A DNA stretch of 64,000 nt from Conus ventricosus (lineage: Eukaryota; Mollusca; Gastropoda; Neogastropoda; Conidae). Shown here in pieces: positions 1 to 12,781 of the stretch (within the stretch, counting starts at the first letter, position 1; the number at the start of each line of letters is the position of its first letter). A program made the position numbers and the translations under genes. Below the pieces are notes generated by a model, which worked only from the letters and a program-made list of their open reading frames with translations, was not told the DNA's origin and made no database searches. The DNA lies in assembly GCA_018398815.1 (NCBI GenBank), contig CM031601.1, positions 25,445,395-25,509,394 on the forward strand, written 5' to 3'.

Positions 1-1560
1 ACAATGCGAATTTTCCTTGCCACTACATAAATGTTTTTTTTTTTTATTACTTTCTTCTTGCTTTCTTTCTTGAATGTGCATCACATAAAACATTGCTTTT
101 CTAATTTTCTTCTGTTCTCCAGACACAATCGATGTAAACATTTCTTTATCTTTAATACGGATCAGCGGGACTCAAAATCGCAAGAGGTAGGCTTTTAATC
201 CAAGGGTCGGACGCTGAGGTCTTCTTGAAAGAAACCCCAAGTCTCTCCGTTAGGTTTAGAATGTAATTTTTCGTTGATTTTTTTCTTAAGACATTATACA
301 ACAAAACATGGCAACACATCATACTTACGAATTGGTAGCATTCCGTTTTCAGCACATTTCTATCTGCAATAGGCGATACAAAGTGGAATGTTTACAAAGA
401 ATATTTATCTCATAAAACAATTTGTATTTATTTGTTTATAAACCATTTAAGCGTTTCCACAAAATGCTTCTTGTTATATTAGTTTTTTCATTAATCACAT
501 CACCTGTTCGGGAATCGGTCATTTTTATATTCACCTATGAGCAATGTGGCTTTTCTCTTTATTTATTTCTTGTTCCCAACTGGCAGCTTACCAATGCTAT
601 ACATACTTCCTAGCAGACTTCTATCTGCAGCTACATCGATGACCACTCACTGGTCGTTAGGAAAAACGCAAGTTTTCCTCTTTAGCGCCAAAGGCTGGAA
701 AATACTGGTCATTTCTTGACCCAAGTCAAGAGACCATCTAACCTCTGCTCGACACTTTGTCATCTCCTGGTCTGCCATAAAGACCGGGAACACACCCGTC
801 CTACAAACAGCTGAGCTTCTCTCTCACCCATCACGTGTCTCAGCGTCCAATCGAATCAACAACAGGGAAAGGTTAAGAATATAAGTGCAATTCACATGGT
901 CTAACATAATGACCACACTTCTATATTTCAAAATCTCCACCTGCACCCTCAGTATGAAAATTCACTTACGTTTCGTATCCAGTTCATTCATACGATATTC
1001 TGTAAGACATGACAATACACACAACATCTCTTGTCATGACACTGACCTAAGGTTGTCCTGAACATGCTGGATTCACAGAGAAACCTGTTTATCCCCCTTC
1101 AACAGTCCTTGATTAATTTGAATGTTTTCCACAACAGGTGATTCTCGGTCATTTTGTGGCCGATTCGTGCCGGTCTTAATAGCTTTTATGAGAAAAAGAG
1201 CCGTGGAAAAGGTAACTGTCTACATCGCCATTGTGTCGCTTGGATGGCAGGCGAATGATGCTGCCTTAAAACTGTTCCTGTCCAACGTATTCTGGGACAG
1301 TTTCCTACTTCAATGTGGGACGTTGAATCTCACTCAGGGAGCAATCCTCCACTCAGTATGGACTCCATGCGGCAGACAATGCAGGACCAACCTGGGGAGA
1401 CATTCTGGAGCGACCGAGCACCTCTCAGACCATCGGACCATCCTTTTCAATCAAGAAACCCACACTCTGTCACGTCATGGTCACTCTGGATACGATGAAG
1501 GAAGACATGGGTGGGGCACCAACCTGGAATAAGAAAATCAGGAACTACACGAATTGAAGG
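1..1560. other. host flank, no gene recognised
   Basis: AT-rich sequence with a T-run near 35-48 and short open frames that have no recognisable domain or coding character. The same sequence recurs from about 45,250 with many indels. I see no promoter, RNA gene or mobile element that I can name here. Confidence 0.6.
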
Positions 1561-1566
1561 AGAGCT

Positions 1567-1743
1567 ATGCAACATGAACTGACAAATTTGAAAGAAGAGC
1601 AGATGGAACCACAGAAAAAGAACATTGATCTGAGGAAGACCAGCAACATCGTCTGTGGGAAACTCGAGTGCCACAGGAGGACAAATGATTTGCAAAGATA
1701 CTCAGAGCAGAAGAATCTGATGTTTGATAGTCTACCTGGGTAG
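1567..1743 (+). pseudogene. possible non-LTR retrotransposon ORF1-like remnant
   Basis: A short open frame of 58 codons that is rich in Glu, Lys and Gln, looks coiled-coil forming, and ends with a stretch reading NDLQRYSEQKNLMFDSLP. That tail resembles the conserved 'DLE.YSRRNNL.F.GLP' signature that follows the coiled coil in ORF1 proteins of many LINE elements. The family match is a recollection, not a search result. Frames break on both sides, no reverse transcriptase is visible, and the second copy near 46.75-46.92 kb is further broken. It could instead be a random open frame or a host exon. Confidence 0.3.
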
Positions 1744-2377
1744 GACAACGAGAGCAGTGTGGATTGTGACAGACCATCTGGCCGTCAAATTGGGCATGAC
1801 CAGCCAGGTGGAACTTGACCAAGGCCACCAGTTGAGGTCCCTGTCTAGCTCTGCACAGATTACCAGTTGCACCATTTATAAACAGAAGTAAACTAAAACT
1901 CTCAAATGTATTTATTCATGAGGATTTCTTTTTAGGAAATGAGAGAAAATTATTCGCATGCTGACCACAGAAGAAAAGAAAAAGATACACCTGAAGGCGC
2001 TGGTAGGACCCAGAGAAGTACTGTCCTCAACTGCTGAACAAACCAGCTGGGAGCAATCCTGCACCACCCTTGGAAGCCTGCTCTGTGTACACATAGGGTG
2101 AAGGCACGCACTCTGCATTCCATTAACACGTGACGGGATATAATTGCTCCCTGCAGATGGCATTGTGTAATGGCTACTGTATGTGACACAACAGAACCTC
2201 CACGGGAGCGTTCCCATGGGTGAAACAGCCCATATTACATGACTGCAGAGCCCCCCCCCCACCCCCCCCTCCTCCCGGCAAAAATCGGCACCGTCAAGCA
2301 ATTGCCGTGCGCATCTCGTAGTCTCATTCGTTGCTGTTCCGTCTTGGCAAGACAGCCAGTTGCGATGTTGTGGTTGT
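1744..2377. other. host flank, no gene recognised
   Basis: No gene is visible. A C-rich run lies at about 2,250-2,275. Confidence 0.5.
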
Positions 2378-2401
2378 TGTTGCTGTTGTTGTTGTTGTTG
2401 T
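2378..2401. repeat. (GTT)n microsatellite
   Basis: Imperfect GTT triplet run, shortened in the second copy near 47.5 kb. Confidence 0.8.
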
Positions 2402-2642
2402 CAGTTTTAATCGAGCTACTGACTGACAGCAAAAACATGTGTGTTAGACTGTCATGGCAGCCTGAAAGACGTGAGGAGGAACCCCACTGTACATTTGTTC
2501 TTACACGTGATACAGTTGCATGTGAGGAAACTTTAGAAAGACACCGGTTTTGCCAAACCATACACAGCCATTGTGACTCTGAACCACACATTTCTTTCTC
2601 TGTGTGTATGTGTGTGGTTACATGTGTGCATTCATTTGCGTG

Positions 2643-2719
2643 CGTGTGCATGCATGCATGCATGCATGCGTGTGTGTGCGTGTGTGTGTATGTGTGTGTG
2701 TGCACGCGCGCGCGCGCGC

Positions 2720-2780
<61 letters not shown>
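2643..2780. repeat. compound GCAT/TG/CG/TG microsatellite
   Basis: Consecutive blocks of TGCA/GCAT, TG, CG (2,703-2,720) and a long TG run (2,722-2,780). Cys/Val-rich open frames across it are by-products of the dinucleotide repeat. Confidence 0.95.
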
Positions 2781-2783
<3 letters not shown>

Positions 2784-3824
2784 ACGCTGAAGACAATTTA
2801 TATATGTGGGATCGGCAAACAGAGACCGGTTATGATGTTTAATAAAGATAGGCGTAAGGGAGTTGTTGAGTTGTGAAATGAAATATTGTTATCAGTAGCA
2901 ATAATATTTAAACCAAAGCTTCATCTTTTGTTTGATGGATTACCAATAGTTTGAGTAATTTTAATGAGGTAAATTTGTTTTATTTCTTGACTCGTTTGAC
3001 CTCGTTTGTTTAGAAGAAACATTAGAAAGAAGAAACATTAGTTGATAAAATCAAATCTTCATTATTACACAAGTTTTTGTATCTCTATGATAAAGCTTGC
3101 CTCGACCAATGGGAGGACAGGTATGCTTTGTTTAGAATGTTTGCATTCCTCACGTGAAACAAGCTGACGTGTGTTTCAATGTCTTGCACATTTTTGATAA
3201 CGTATTATTGACTAAAAAGACAAAGACATACTGTTCTAGTGTTCTGCATGAACCATTGGTTATATCATCCATATGCTTGTCTGTATTCAGACTGTGAAAA
3301 TTGCATTGCATGTTTGCAAGTCTTTTTACCACTATTCGTAAATTCATTATCATTCTTTATGGGGCTTATTAACTGCCTAACGATGATAATGATGACGATG
3401 ATGATAACTACAAACAATAATGTTTTCCTTTCAGGTGTACGTTCAGGGGGCGTTTTATGGATCGCGCACTGTGCCCAGGTCTGTCAGTGATATCACCAAA
3501 ATCATGTTCAGCGAAGATGTTCAAGTCCACTACCTCAATGTGTGGTGTTAGAGAGAATGACAGATCACGGGAAAACAAACGAACAAATGAACGACAACAC
3601 TCAAGCAACGCGTTTGACAGTGCGGCCAAAACGTGCTGTCTCTGTTTTGTCGGTCATTTGTTCTGATGATTTGGTGGTCCAGTAATATCAACTTTAATTA
3701 TCTTGCCCCAGCTCCTGCGCGAAATCACTTTATTTCACCTTAGCTTTGGTGTCATATCACCCAGTCCTGTCCTGTTGGGAGAGGACACGGTCTGCTCATT
3801 CCACTGGGCACTGCGCCTCTGGCC
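2781..3824. other. host flank, no gene recognised
   Basis: No coding signal. Apart from a few small indels, this stretch is nearly identical to about 47,950-48,917. Confidence 0.5.
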
Positions 3825-3902
3825 CCCACCTCGTTCACTGACCCCCACCTCGTTCACTGACCCCACCTCGTTCACTGACCGCCACCTCGTTCACTGACCG
3901 CC
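3825..3902. repeat. 19-bp tandem repeat, four copies
   Basis: Four consecutive units of about 19 bases reading CACCTCGTTCACTGACC with small changes. The same array is at about 48,918-48,995. Confidence 0.9.
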
Positions 3903-5828
3903 AACAAGCACTCTCCACCACTCTCCACCCTTCCCAGACATGAGCCGTTTGCTCCAATTGTCACGCAGGTGCGATCTGTTCTCTTCGTGTCTGCCTCTAG
4001 GCCATGGCGCCATGCATTTCTTGAACACCTCTTTCCCTTTTTCCTGTGGGTTTCAGACGAGGGCAGGCCTTGAGGTGTTGGTGCATGGTCGATCCATCTC
4101 CAGCGTATTTAGAACACCCTCCTTATGCAGGCTGCTATTTTGTTGCCCGGCACAGTTTTTTTTTATCAGGTCATCAATCTGCACATCCAATGTTCTGGGG
4201 AATTGTTCAGTAACCCTGACCTGGCCCTAATCACCAATGACAGGAAAGAACAAGCAATAAACATAGAAACATACAAAAACAAATTCAACAACAGAAATCA
4301 ACAAAATACCCAGGTTCGTCACACGGTAAAGTCTTGGAATTTCCGAATGTCCCAGTCGCTAATTAGCGATGACCTCCATTTAGATATCAGTCTCAAATGT
4401 TCATTTGTTTCTGACAGGTAGTCACTCTTTTTTTCTTTTTTTCTTTTTACCAGTTTTCAAATTTGAAGTGAAATTTTGTGTCCTTGTTATTGTTCACAAT
4501 CGACGTTGTTTGCAGAGAATGATGTGCAGCCAATTTTGACATTTGCATCAATTTATCATTGTTACTGTAATGTCAATGGTTTAAGTAATTTTTGTATTGA
4601 TTTTGAAACTATATGTCAGTGGTTTTTATCTCATGATTCTACTTAAAAAAATCAGAATTCACATGTTAGTTTTGAAATGATTTTAACAGTCATAATGACT
4701 GCATTTCTTCTCGTTTTGTGTAATATTGAACATTTTAAACGTTGTACATAGCTTTGAGCTTATGCAACCTAAAATATTATCATGCCGTTGCCGTCAATGA
4801 TGTCAAATTTACTGTCACTTTTTACTCCAGTCAGTGTGGGATGAGCATATCTTGTTCAAACATAGATTATTATAAATCCACTTCACTTCACATTTCCTGA
4901 CATCCATAGTTAGTTTTGTTATATGTTTTTCCACTCTGTACCTTGATTTTGGTAAGTTCCTAAACACATACTGTACTGCTGTTGTTCTATATTTCTAAAC
5001 AAACAAACAAACCATTCAGACTGCAGCAGAAGATGTTGGCAGATAAAAAAAAAACTATTCGTGTAAGTTGTAGGTTAAATGATGACCTATGACATTGATG
5101 ACCGTTGCTAAGTCTGGAATGAGTCGTTGCTAGATTCTTTTCCATGATGACGGCCCTTCCTTCTCTCTCTACACTCACTCCTCATTTTGAAGCTCATCAC
5201 TCTCTCACGTCACACAGCCACGCCCATAAACATCCTTAGACTGGATCACCTTCCATTTCTTCTGTGCATCTACACCTCTCCCAAGTTATCATATGGTCAT
5301 CAGAGACCTGGACACTCTGTACATTTATATCTGGTCACAAGTCCGTGGCACTGCAGTGGAGATCAATTCAAAATGCTTGCTGTAACGCGTACTTAGACTC
5401 CTCTAAGAATACTACAACTATTTCAAAGTGTGTTGCTGTTTTTTTTTTAATTTCTCTAGGCAGGACTCGGTAGTCACAATGCACTAGTCGTTTTACACAT
5501 GAAGTTTTGTACATTCTGTCTTTTTGAAAATCTATTTCTTAATTCATCTGAATGTTTTGTGTGTATGTTGTGGCTTTTTGATGGTTATGCAATGACGGTG
5601 TACTTCATTGGCATACTGATGTCTGAAAAAGACACACAACATCTGGAAGTGGGAGCCATCGATGATACTTTCTTTCAATTGCAATAAAACATTACATAAC
5701 GAGGTCATTGTTTTGTACGCTGTATCCAAATATAATGCATCCAGAACAAACTTCAGTGCAACAATCACACTTCCAAGCATAACAATATTGACAATGAATA
5801 CTCACAGGTCAGTAAAAGTAATTCCTGT
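3903..5828. other. host flank, no gene recognised
   Basis: AT-rich unique sequence with no credible gene. Up to about 4,850 it is nearly identical to the copy ending near 49.9 kb. Beyond that the copy degrades. Confidence 0.5.
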
Positions 5829-5852
5829 GTGTGCGTGCGTGCGTGCGTGCGT

Positions 5853-5934
<82 letters not shown>
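5829..5934. repeat. (GTGC)n then (TG)n microsatellite
   Basis: GTGC tetranucleotide units run into an uninterrupted TG array. Confidence 0.95.
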
Positions 5935-5935
<1 letters not shown>

Positions 5936-5984
5936 GTTCTTCTTCTTCGATTTAACGTCTTTTCACTTTAAAGTGATATTAGAC
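5935..5984. repeat. unique core between two TG arrays, possible dispersed repeat
   Basis: About 50 bases containing CTTCTTCTTCGATTTAACG and the palindrome CACTTTAAAGTG separate two TG microsatellites. The same arrangement is at about 51.03-51.08 kb. It resembles a dispersed repeat with attached microsatellites, but I cannot name the family. Confidence 0.4.
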
Positions 5985-5986
5985 AA

Positions 5987-5988
<2 letters not shown>

Positions 5989-6065
<77 letters not shown>

Positions 6066-6124
6066 CGCGCGCGTGTGTATGTGTGTGTGTGTGCGCGCGC
6101 GCGCGTGTGTGTATGTGTGTGTGT
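5989..6124. repeat. (GT)n / (GC)n compound microsatellite
   Basis: Long GT array to about 6,056, then GC blocks at 6,057-6,073 and 6,093-6,104 separated by GT units. Confidence 0.95.
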
Positions 6125-6677
6125 GATTCAATTACAGAAAGAGGGTTGTGAGAAAGTTGGTTGGAGTCACAGTTTACCTTGGGATCAAGTACGATTTGTT
6201 CATCAAAAACAAACACAGTCAAACACATTCAAATACAACTCCCATAATGTGTTCACACGAGCTTTCGGGCCATTCATGCAGGTGATGGCGTTTATTCAGA
6301 TACTTAACACATTCTTGGCTGTATCAAGCCAGGTATAGGTAGGTTCGTTGAATCCCCTGGTTCAAGTTTGAAAGTAAATTGACAGCAAGTGGGAACTGAA
6401 GGAAGGCAACACAACCAAGTAATTAATCCACAAATAAAAAACGAACGAAACAAAGAGGGTACAAGAAAGAAGCAACACGCTCCTCTAGGTCTTCTACAGG
6501 TCAGACAACTGTAAAAAAGGAAAAGAAAAGAAAAGCAAGCAAGCAAACAAACAACGACGAATGAAGAAATGATGGGCGCAAAGTGTGTTTCATGAAGAAA
6601 TAAGAAGTATGCTGAGTTACGATGTTTATGGATGGTTAATAAAAGCAAGGGAAGTGAACATTTCTTCGGCTGAGTAT

Positions 6678-8122
<1,445 letters not shown>

Positions 8123-8168
8123 GGGCGATTTGGGGCGATTTGGGGTGACTTGGGGCGACTTGGGGCGA
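8123..8168. repeat. 10-bp tandem repeat
   Basis: About five units of TTGGGGCGAT/C, just outside the first hairpin of the integrated block. Confidence 0.85.
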
Positions 8169-8209
8169 AAGGTGTCAAGCATGCTAAAGTGGATGGAGGT
8201 GTCAGGGAA

Positions 8210-8242
8210 TGTCAAGTGGAACTGGTAGGACCACTCTTGACA
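8210..8242. repeat. short hairpin at the left edge of the composite element
   Basis: Inverted arms TGTCAAGTGG and CCACTCTTGACA surround an AACTGGTAGGA loop. An almost identical hairpin in the same orientation is at 36,123-36,153, at the other edge of the virus-like block. The pair may mark the ends of the insertion. Confidence 0.6.
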
Positions 8243-8419
8243 TCCGCAATGCGCCCTGCCAACCAATCAATACTGCTGCCAGAGAGCGGAAAAACCCAGG
8301 GCTCAAAATAGACCTCAGCCGCCTATTGATCGTTTGGCGGAGCGCATTGTGGAGCGCGTTACAGGCCCATGCTGCGGCTTACTTATTTTTTAATTGTTGT
8401 TTATATTCTGGTTTAAAAA

Positions 8420-8743
8420 ATGAAGGCCGAAGTAGCTACAGAGCTTATTAATATACTTTACGAGTTGGATTGGGAGGCTGATAGAGAAGAGTTAAAGGGC
8501 AGGTTTGAAGAATTAATTACTGATCTTTTTGAGCGCATAGATATACGTGAAAGTGTAGCGGAAGCCGTTAGTAAAATACCAGATTCTTGGCCCCAACCGG
8601 CTATAAAGTTGTTTGCCATTTTAGTTGATAATATGGCTCCTGAAGATGTTAATCTGACTGTTTCTACTGATCCTGAAGGAGTAGCTATTCGCTTTAATGA
8701 AGATCAGGTTTTACGATTAGAAAAGACTATGAATAACAGCTGA
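8420..8743 (+). CDS. 107-aa stand-alone relative of the polymerase N-terminal domain
   Basis: An intact frame with its ATG right after an A-rich leader. Residues about 44-75 (ESVAEAVSKIP through a hydrophobic stretch to MAPEDVNL) align by eye with residues about 45-85 of the polymerase polyprotein starting at 9,114 (GSVTHAISKIP to ITPDDSN). So this gene appears to be a paralogue of the polymerase's extreme N-terminal domain, expressed separately just upstream on the same strand. No enzymatic motif is visible and the function is unknown. It is first in a same-strand run of three genes ending with the polymerase. The copy at 53.51-53.82 kb is broken by indels. I am confident it is a real gene because of the paralogy and intact frame. 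Confidence 0.7.
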   Translation: MKAEVATELINILYELDWEADREELKGRFEELITDLFERIDIRESVAEAVSKIPDSWPQPAIKLFAILVDNMAPEDVNLTVSTDPEGVAIRFNEDQVLRLEKTMNNS

Positions 8744-8780
8744 ATTTACAATTATTTTTTAATTTATTTTAGATTTAAAA

Positions 8781-9044
8781 ATGGCTGCCGAACTCAGTGA
8801 ATCTGATTTAAAGAATTGTAATGAACTTTTTGACGAAACAATGAAAGTATTAAACATTGATTTTAGTGAATTTGGTTTTGAGAATGATGTAAACAATATA
8901 ATAAAAGATCATAGTGAACTATTTGATGAAGCAATCAAAGTGATGAACATTGACTGTAGTGATTCAGAAAAAGCTAAAATATTAGCAGGTGTTATTGTAA
9001 GGTTAACGTGTCTTGAAGTGTTACAACGCTTGGGTGAAGAATAA
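8781..9044 (+). CDS. 87-aa acidic two-repeat protein, unknown function
   Basis: An intact frame starting 37 bases after the preceding stop. It contains two similar segments of about 35 residues: one centred on NELFDETMKVLNID (residues about 14-27) and one on SELFDEAIKVMNID (about 45-58). This implies an internal duplication of a helical unit. It is acidic, soluble-looking and without Cys pairs or membrane segments. It lies between the 107-aa gene and the polymerase in the same orientation, so it is probably expressed with them. I do not recognise the family. A broken copy is at about 53.86-54.14 kb. Confidence 0.65.
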   Translation: MAAELSESDLKNCNELFDETMKVLNIDFSEFGFENDVNNIIKDHSELFDEAIKVMNIDCSDSEKAKILAGVIVRLTCLEVLQRLGEE

Positions 9045-9113
9045 AAGCGTGTTTTACTTACTTTTATTTACATTTATTTTTTTTTAATTTACGTAAATAT
9101 TGTGGCTTTAAAA

Positions 9114-12100
9114 ATGACGACCACAAGTAAATTCGAGGATAGAAAACTATATACGATGGAAGAAATATTTGGTAGTGACAAACAATTAAGCAATACGTTT
9201 AGTGAAGTAGACATGGACATCATTACCCCTACAAACGTTCATGGAAGCGTGACACATGCTATCTCTAAAATCCCAGAGTTTCTTCAGATGGAGCCACCAG
9301 TAAAAGTGCTGTTGGCCGTTCTGATTGATTATATAACGCCTGATGATAGTAACATGGAAGTCTGGGTTTTAACTAAACAGAAAGAAGTTATTAACTATCG
9401 CCACCTTAATTCTGACTGGGCTGATTACATGCTTACACAGTTTAACCATGCAAGTGAAGAAGCAAAATTGCGCGGTTCTGGCTGGTCTGAAGGAACAGTC
9501 CTTGAAATCAGATTGAGACAAACAAAGTTCTATCCTATAGTTGGCAATTCTTACCTTCCTCTTCCAAAAGAGTTAGAGTTAAAACGAGCAGTCTTAAACA
9601 TACATAATTCTGACAGCATGTGTTTTATGTGGTGTGTTTTAGCACATTTATATCCTGTTAAAAATCATGCAAACAGAGTTTCCAATTATGAACAATATAA
9701 ACTAGACCTGAACTTTGATAACATAACCTTTCCAGTAAGTATTGAAAGTATATCTCAGTTTGAAGAGCAAAACAAACCAATCACCGTAAACGTATACACA
9801 TGGTCTGTAGTAGACAATCTAGTGCCTCTAAGGATTTCTCCCAACGCCCCTACTTTAGGCGAACCACTTAACAAACATGTAGACTTGATCCTGTTTGCAG
9901 ATAGTACAAAGAGTCATTATGTATTAATCAGAACAATAAGCAGACTGTTAGCCTATACTACAAAGCATCCAGCTAGACAAGAGCTTTGTAAAAGGTGTCT
10001 GGTCAGAATCCCAACTATAGAAGCAGCTGCTAGTCATAAGAAACATTGTAAAAGTTTTGTAGACTGTGAAACCAAACTCCTTACACCTAAACCAGGGTCT
10101 AAAGTTAGTTTTAAAATTTACACAAAATGCAGATGAGCCCATACGTAGTTTATGCTGACTTTGAATCAATCTTGCCACAGTACTGCGGCCCACAACAAGA
10201 ACAAAAAACAACCTTATTAACCCACCATCAGATCTGTTCTTATGCGTTTATTGTTGTTAGATCAGATGGGGCACACACACACCCAGAGATTTACAGAGGT
10301 CCCAACGCAGCTAGTAGATTTTTAGAGCAGATGAAACAACTTCGCAATCAGTTATCCAATGAACTAAATCTTTCAGACATTGTTATGACTCCTGAAGACC
10401 AAGAACGTTATGACTCAGCCACTCACTGCTGGATTTGCAGCTTAGAGCTAACGCCTAACAGTAAAGACGTGACAGTAAGAGACCACGATCACATTACTGG
10501 CAAATTAAGGGGGCTGCACACAGCAAGTGTAATCTTCAGCTAAAGGTTGACCCTAAAAAATGGAAATTACCCATCTTCTTTCATAACTTACGAGGCTACG
10601 ATTCTCATTTTATCATGCAAGCAGTGACTTCTGAATATAAGAGGGTTACCTGCATTGCACAGTCTTCAGAAAAGTACATGACTTTTACTCTCGACTGTTT
10701 ATCCTTTTATGACTCAGCCCAACATCTGATGGGGAGTTTAGATAAGTTAGCAGGCTCTCTGCAAGACTTTCCAATCACTAAACAATACTTTGACCCATCT
10801 TTAGTGCGTAAAGGCGTCTATCCTTATGAATACATGAACTTGTGGGACAGGTTTGACGAAGACTCGCTTCCTCCTAAAGGCGCTTTCTTTTCTAGTCTTA
10901 GAGGTAAAGACATAACTGATGCTGACTATGAATACGCACAGAAAGCCTGGACAGAATTACACTGTCAAACAATGGGCGATTATCATGATCAATATTTATT
11001 GGCTGACGTGTGTTTATTAGCAGACGTGTTTCAGAACTATAGATCGACATGCATGAAACATTACAGCTTAGACTCATCACATTACATCTCTGCCCCAGGC
11101 CTTTCTTGGGATGCCTTCTTAAAGTCTACAAACATCCAGATTGACTTAATTTCTGATCTGCCCACACTTCAGATGATTGAAGACGGGCTGAGGGGAGGTA
11201 TTAGCATGGCCTCACATCCTTACTGCAAAGCCAACAACAAGTATTTAGACGATTATGATCCCACTAAACCGTCCAACTATTTAATGTACTTAGACGTCAA
11301 CAATCTGTATGGATGGGCCATGAGTCAGCCGCTTCCACTGAGAAACTTTACAATGATAAAAGGACCTCATGATGTTAATATTGTGTTAGGAATGCTGTCA
11401 CAGCTTACACCTGATAATCCAATAGGGCTAATCTTGGAAGTAGACTTAGAATATCCTAAAGAATTACACGATCTCCACAACGATTACCCCCTAGCCGCAG
11501 AAAGATTAAAGATGAGTCCTATCGAACCGCCTAAACTTGTGCCTAATCTTAGACATAAAACTAAATATGTGTGTCATTACAGACTGTTGCAGTTTTACTT
11601 AAAACACGGACTGAAACTAAGAGCTGTTCACAGAATAATTATCTGTGATCAAGAGCCCTTTATGAGGCCATACATCAAGAAGAATACTGATCTTAGAACC
11701 CAAGCAACTGACGCTTCAGAAAAAGACTTCTTTAAACTGATGAACAACAGCTGTTTTGGCAAAACTATGGAAAATCCACACAAACGTAAAGATGTGAAAT
11801 TAGTTACAAAAGAAAACCAAGCAATTAAGTTTGCCTCTAAACCTAACTATCAAGACTTTAGAAGATTTAACGACAGCCTGGTTGGCATTATGATGAAGAA
11901 AAAGGATGTTAAGTTGGACAAGCTGGTGTTTATTGGCTTTACCGTATTAGAGTTGTCAAAGTTATTGATGTTAGAATTTGTGTACGATTACTTTAAACCA
12001 CTGTACCCAGAAGCAAGAGTTCTTTACACAGACACTGACTCTTTTATTCTAGACGTCCCAACAGAAGACTTTTACAAAGACTTAGAAACAGAAGTAGCTA

Positions 12101-12518
12101 AAGGAGTTGATAGGTGGTACGACACATGCGACTATCCTAAAGACAGTCCTTTACATTCAACTGTAAACAAGAAAGTGATTGGAAAGATGAAGGATGAACT
12201 TAATGGACAGTTATAAAAGAATATGTTGGTTTGCGGTCGAAGATGTATAGCGTTGCCAGCCAGACTTCTGTAATGAAGAAGGCTAAGGGCATAAGTAAAG
12301 AAGTTGTCAAAAAAAATATAACTCACGACAACTACAAGCAAGCTCTCTTTGAAAACAAAGTATTTTATCACACAAATGTTAATCTGCGCTCTACTCTTCA
12401 TCAAGTAAACACAACTGCTGTTAACAAGAAATCACTAGTCTCTAACAATAACAAGAGAACTTACGTCAATCCTGAGTTTTCATATGCTGTAGGGCATTGG
12501 AGAACTTTAAAAGATTAA
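9114..12518 (+). CDS. Polinton-type family B DNA polymerase (element 1), with frameshifts
   Basis: Replicates the element, by family knowledge with a protein primer. In order it shows: an N-terminal domain related to the upstream 107-aa gene; a conserved Cys/His domain (Cys at 9,620 in MCFMWCVLA, His at 9,914 in HYVLIRT); a C2HC finger (CKRCL...HKKHC); exonuclease motif I YADFES (about 10,146); an HNH/endonuclease VII-like Zn motif (HCWIC to VRDHDH); exonuclease II HNLRGYDSH; exonuclease III region YHDQYLLADV; polymerase A YLDVNNLYGWAM (about 11,287); polymerase B NNSCFGKTMEN (about 11,743); and polymerase C YTDTDSF (about 12,025). ATG at 9,114 follows an A-run. Three single-base frame changes occur near 10,115, 10,508 and 12,211, each in or beside a short homopolymer, so sequence error is likely. 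About 1,130 codons, normal for the family. Confidence 0.88.
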
Positions 12519-12523
12519 CTTGA

Positions 12524-12742
12524 CTGACTTGGCCTGTACTTAACTTAAGAACCTAACAAGAACTTAACTTAAGAACCTAACAAGAACTTAACAAGAACTT
12601 AACTAGTACTTAAAACTAGAACTTATAATTTACTTACACTTAACTTGTAATTTACTTGCACTTAACTTAAAAAGTACTTTCTATAACTAACTTAACTTGT
12701 ACTTATCTAGTTCTTAACTTGTACTTTATCTAGTTCATAAAA
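12524..12742. repeat. AAGAACTTA-type iterated repeat, possible element terminus junction
   Basis: Iterated AACAAGAACTTAACTT units run in one orientation on the left and as TAGTTCTTAACTTGTAC on the right. The same word family forms the outermost part of both terminal inverted repeats of element 2 (18.02-18.27 and 35.82-36.10 kb). That suggests this is where two element ends meet. Confidence 0.7.
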
Positions 12743-12781
12743 AAAACACTATTCCATAGAAAATGGGTCTACAGCAGGAGG

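Noticed and set aside
1122..1532. 136-aa host frame
   Set aside because: No domain, frame lost in the second copy, amino-acid composition not convincing.
2239..2876. Cys/Val-rich frames over the TG array
   Set aside because: Microsatellite translation.
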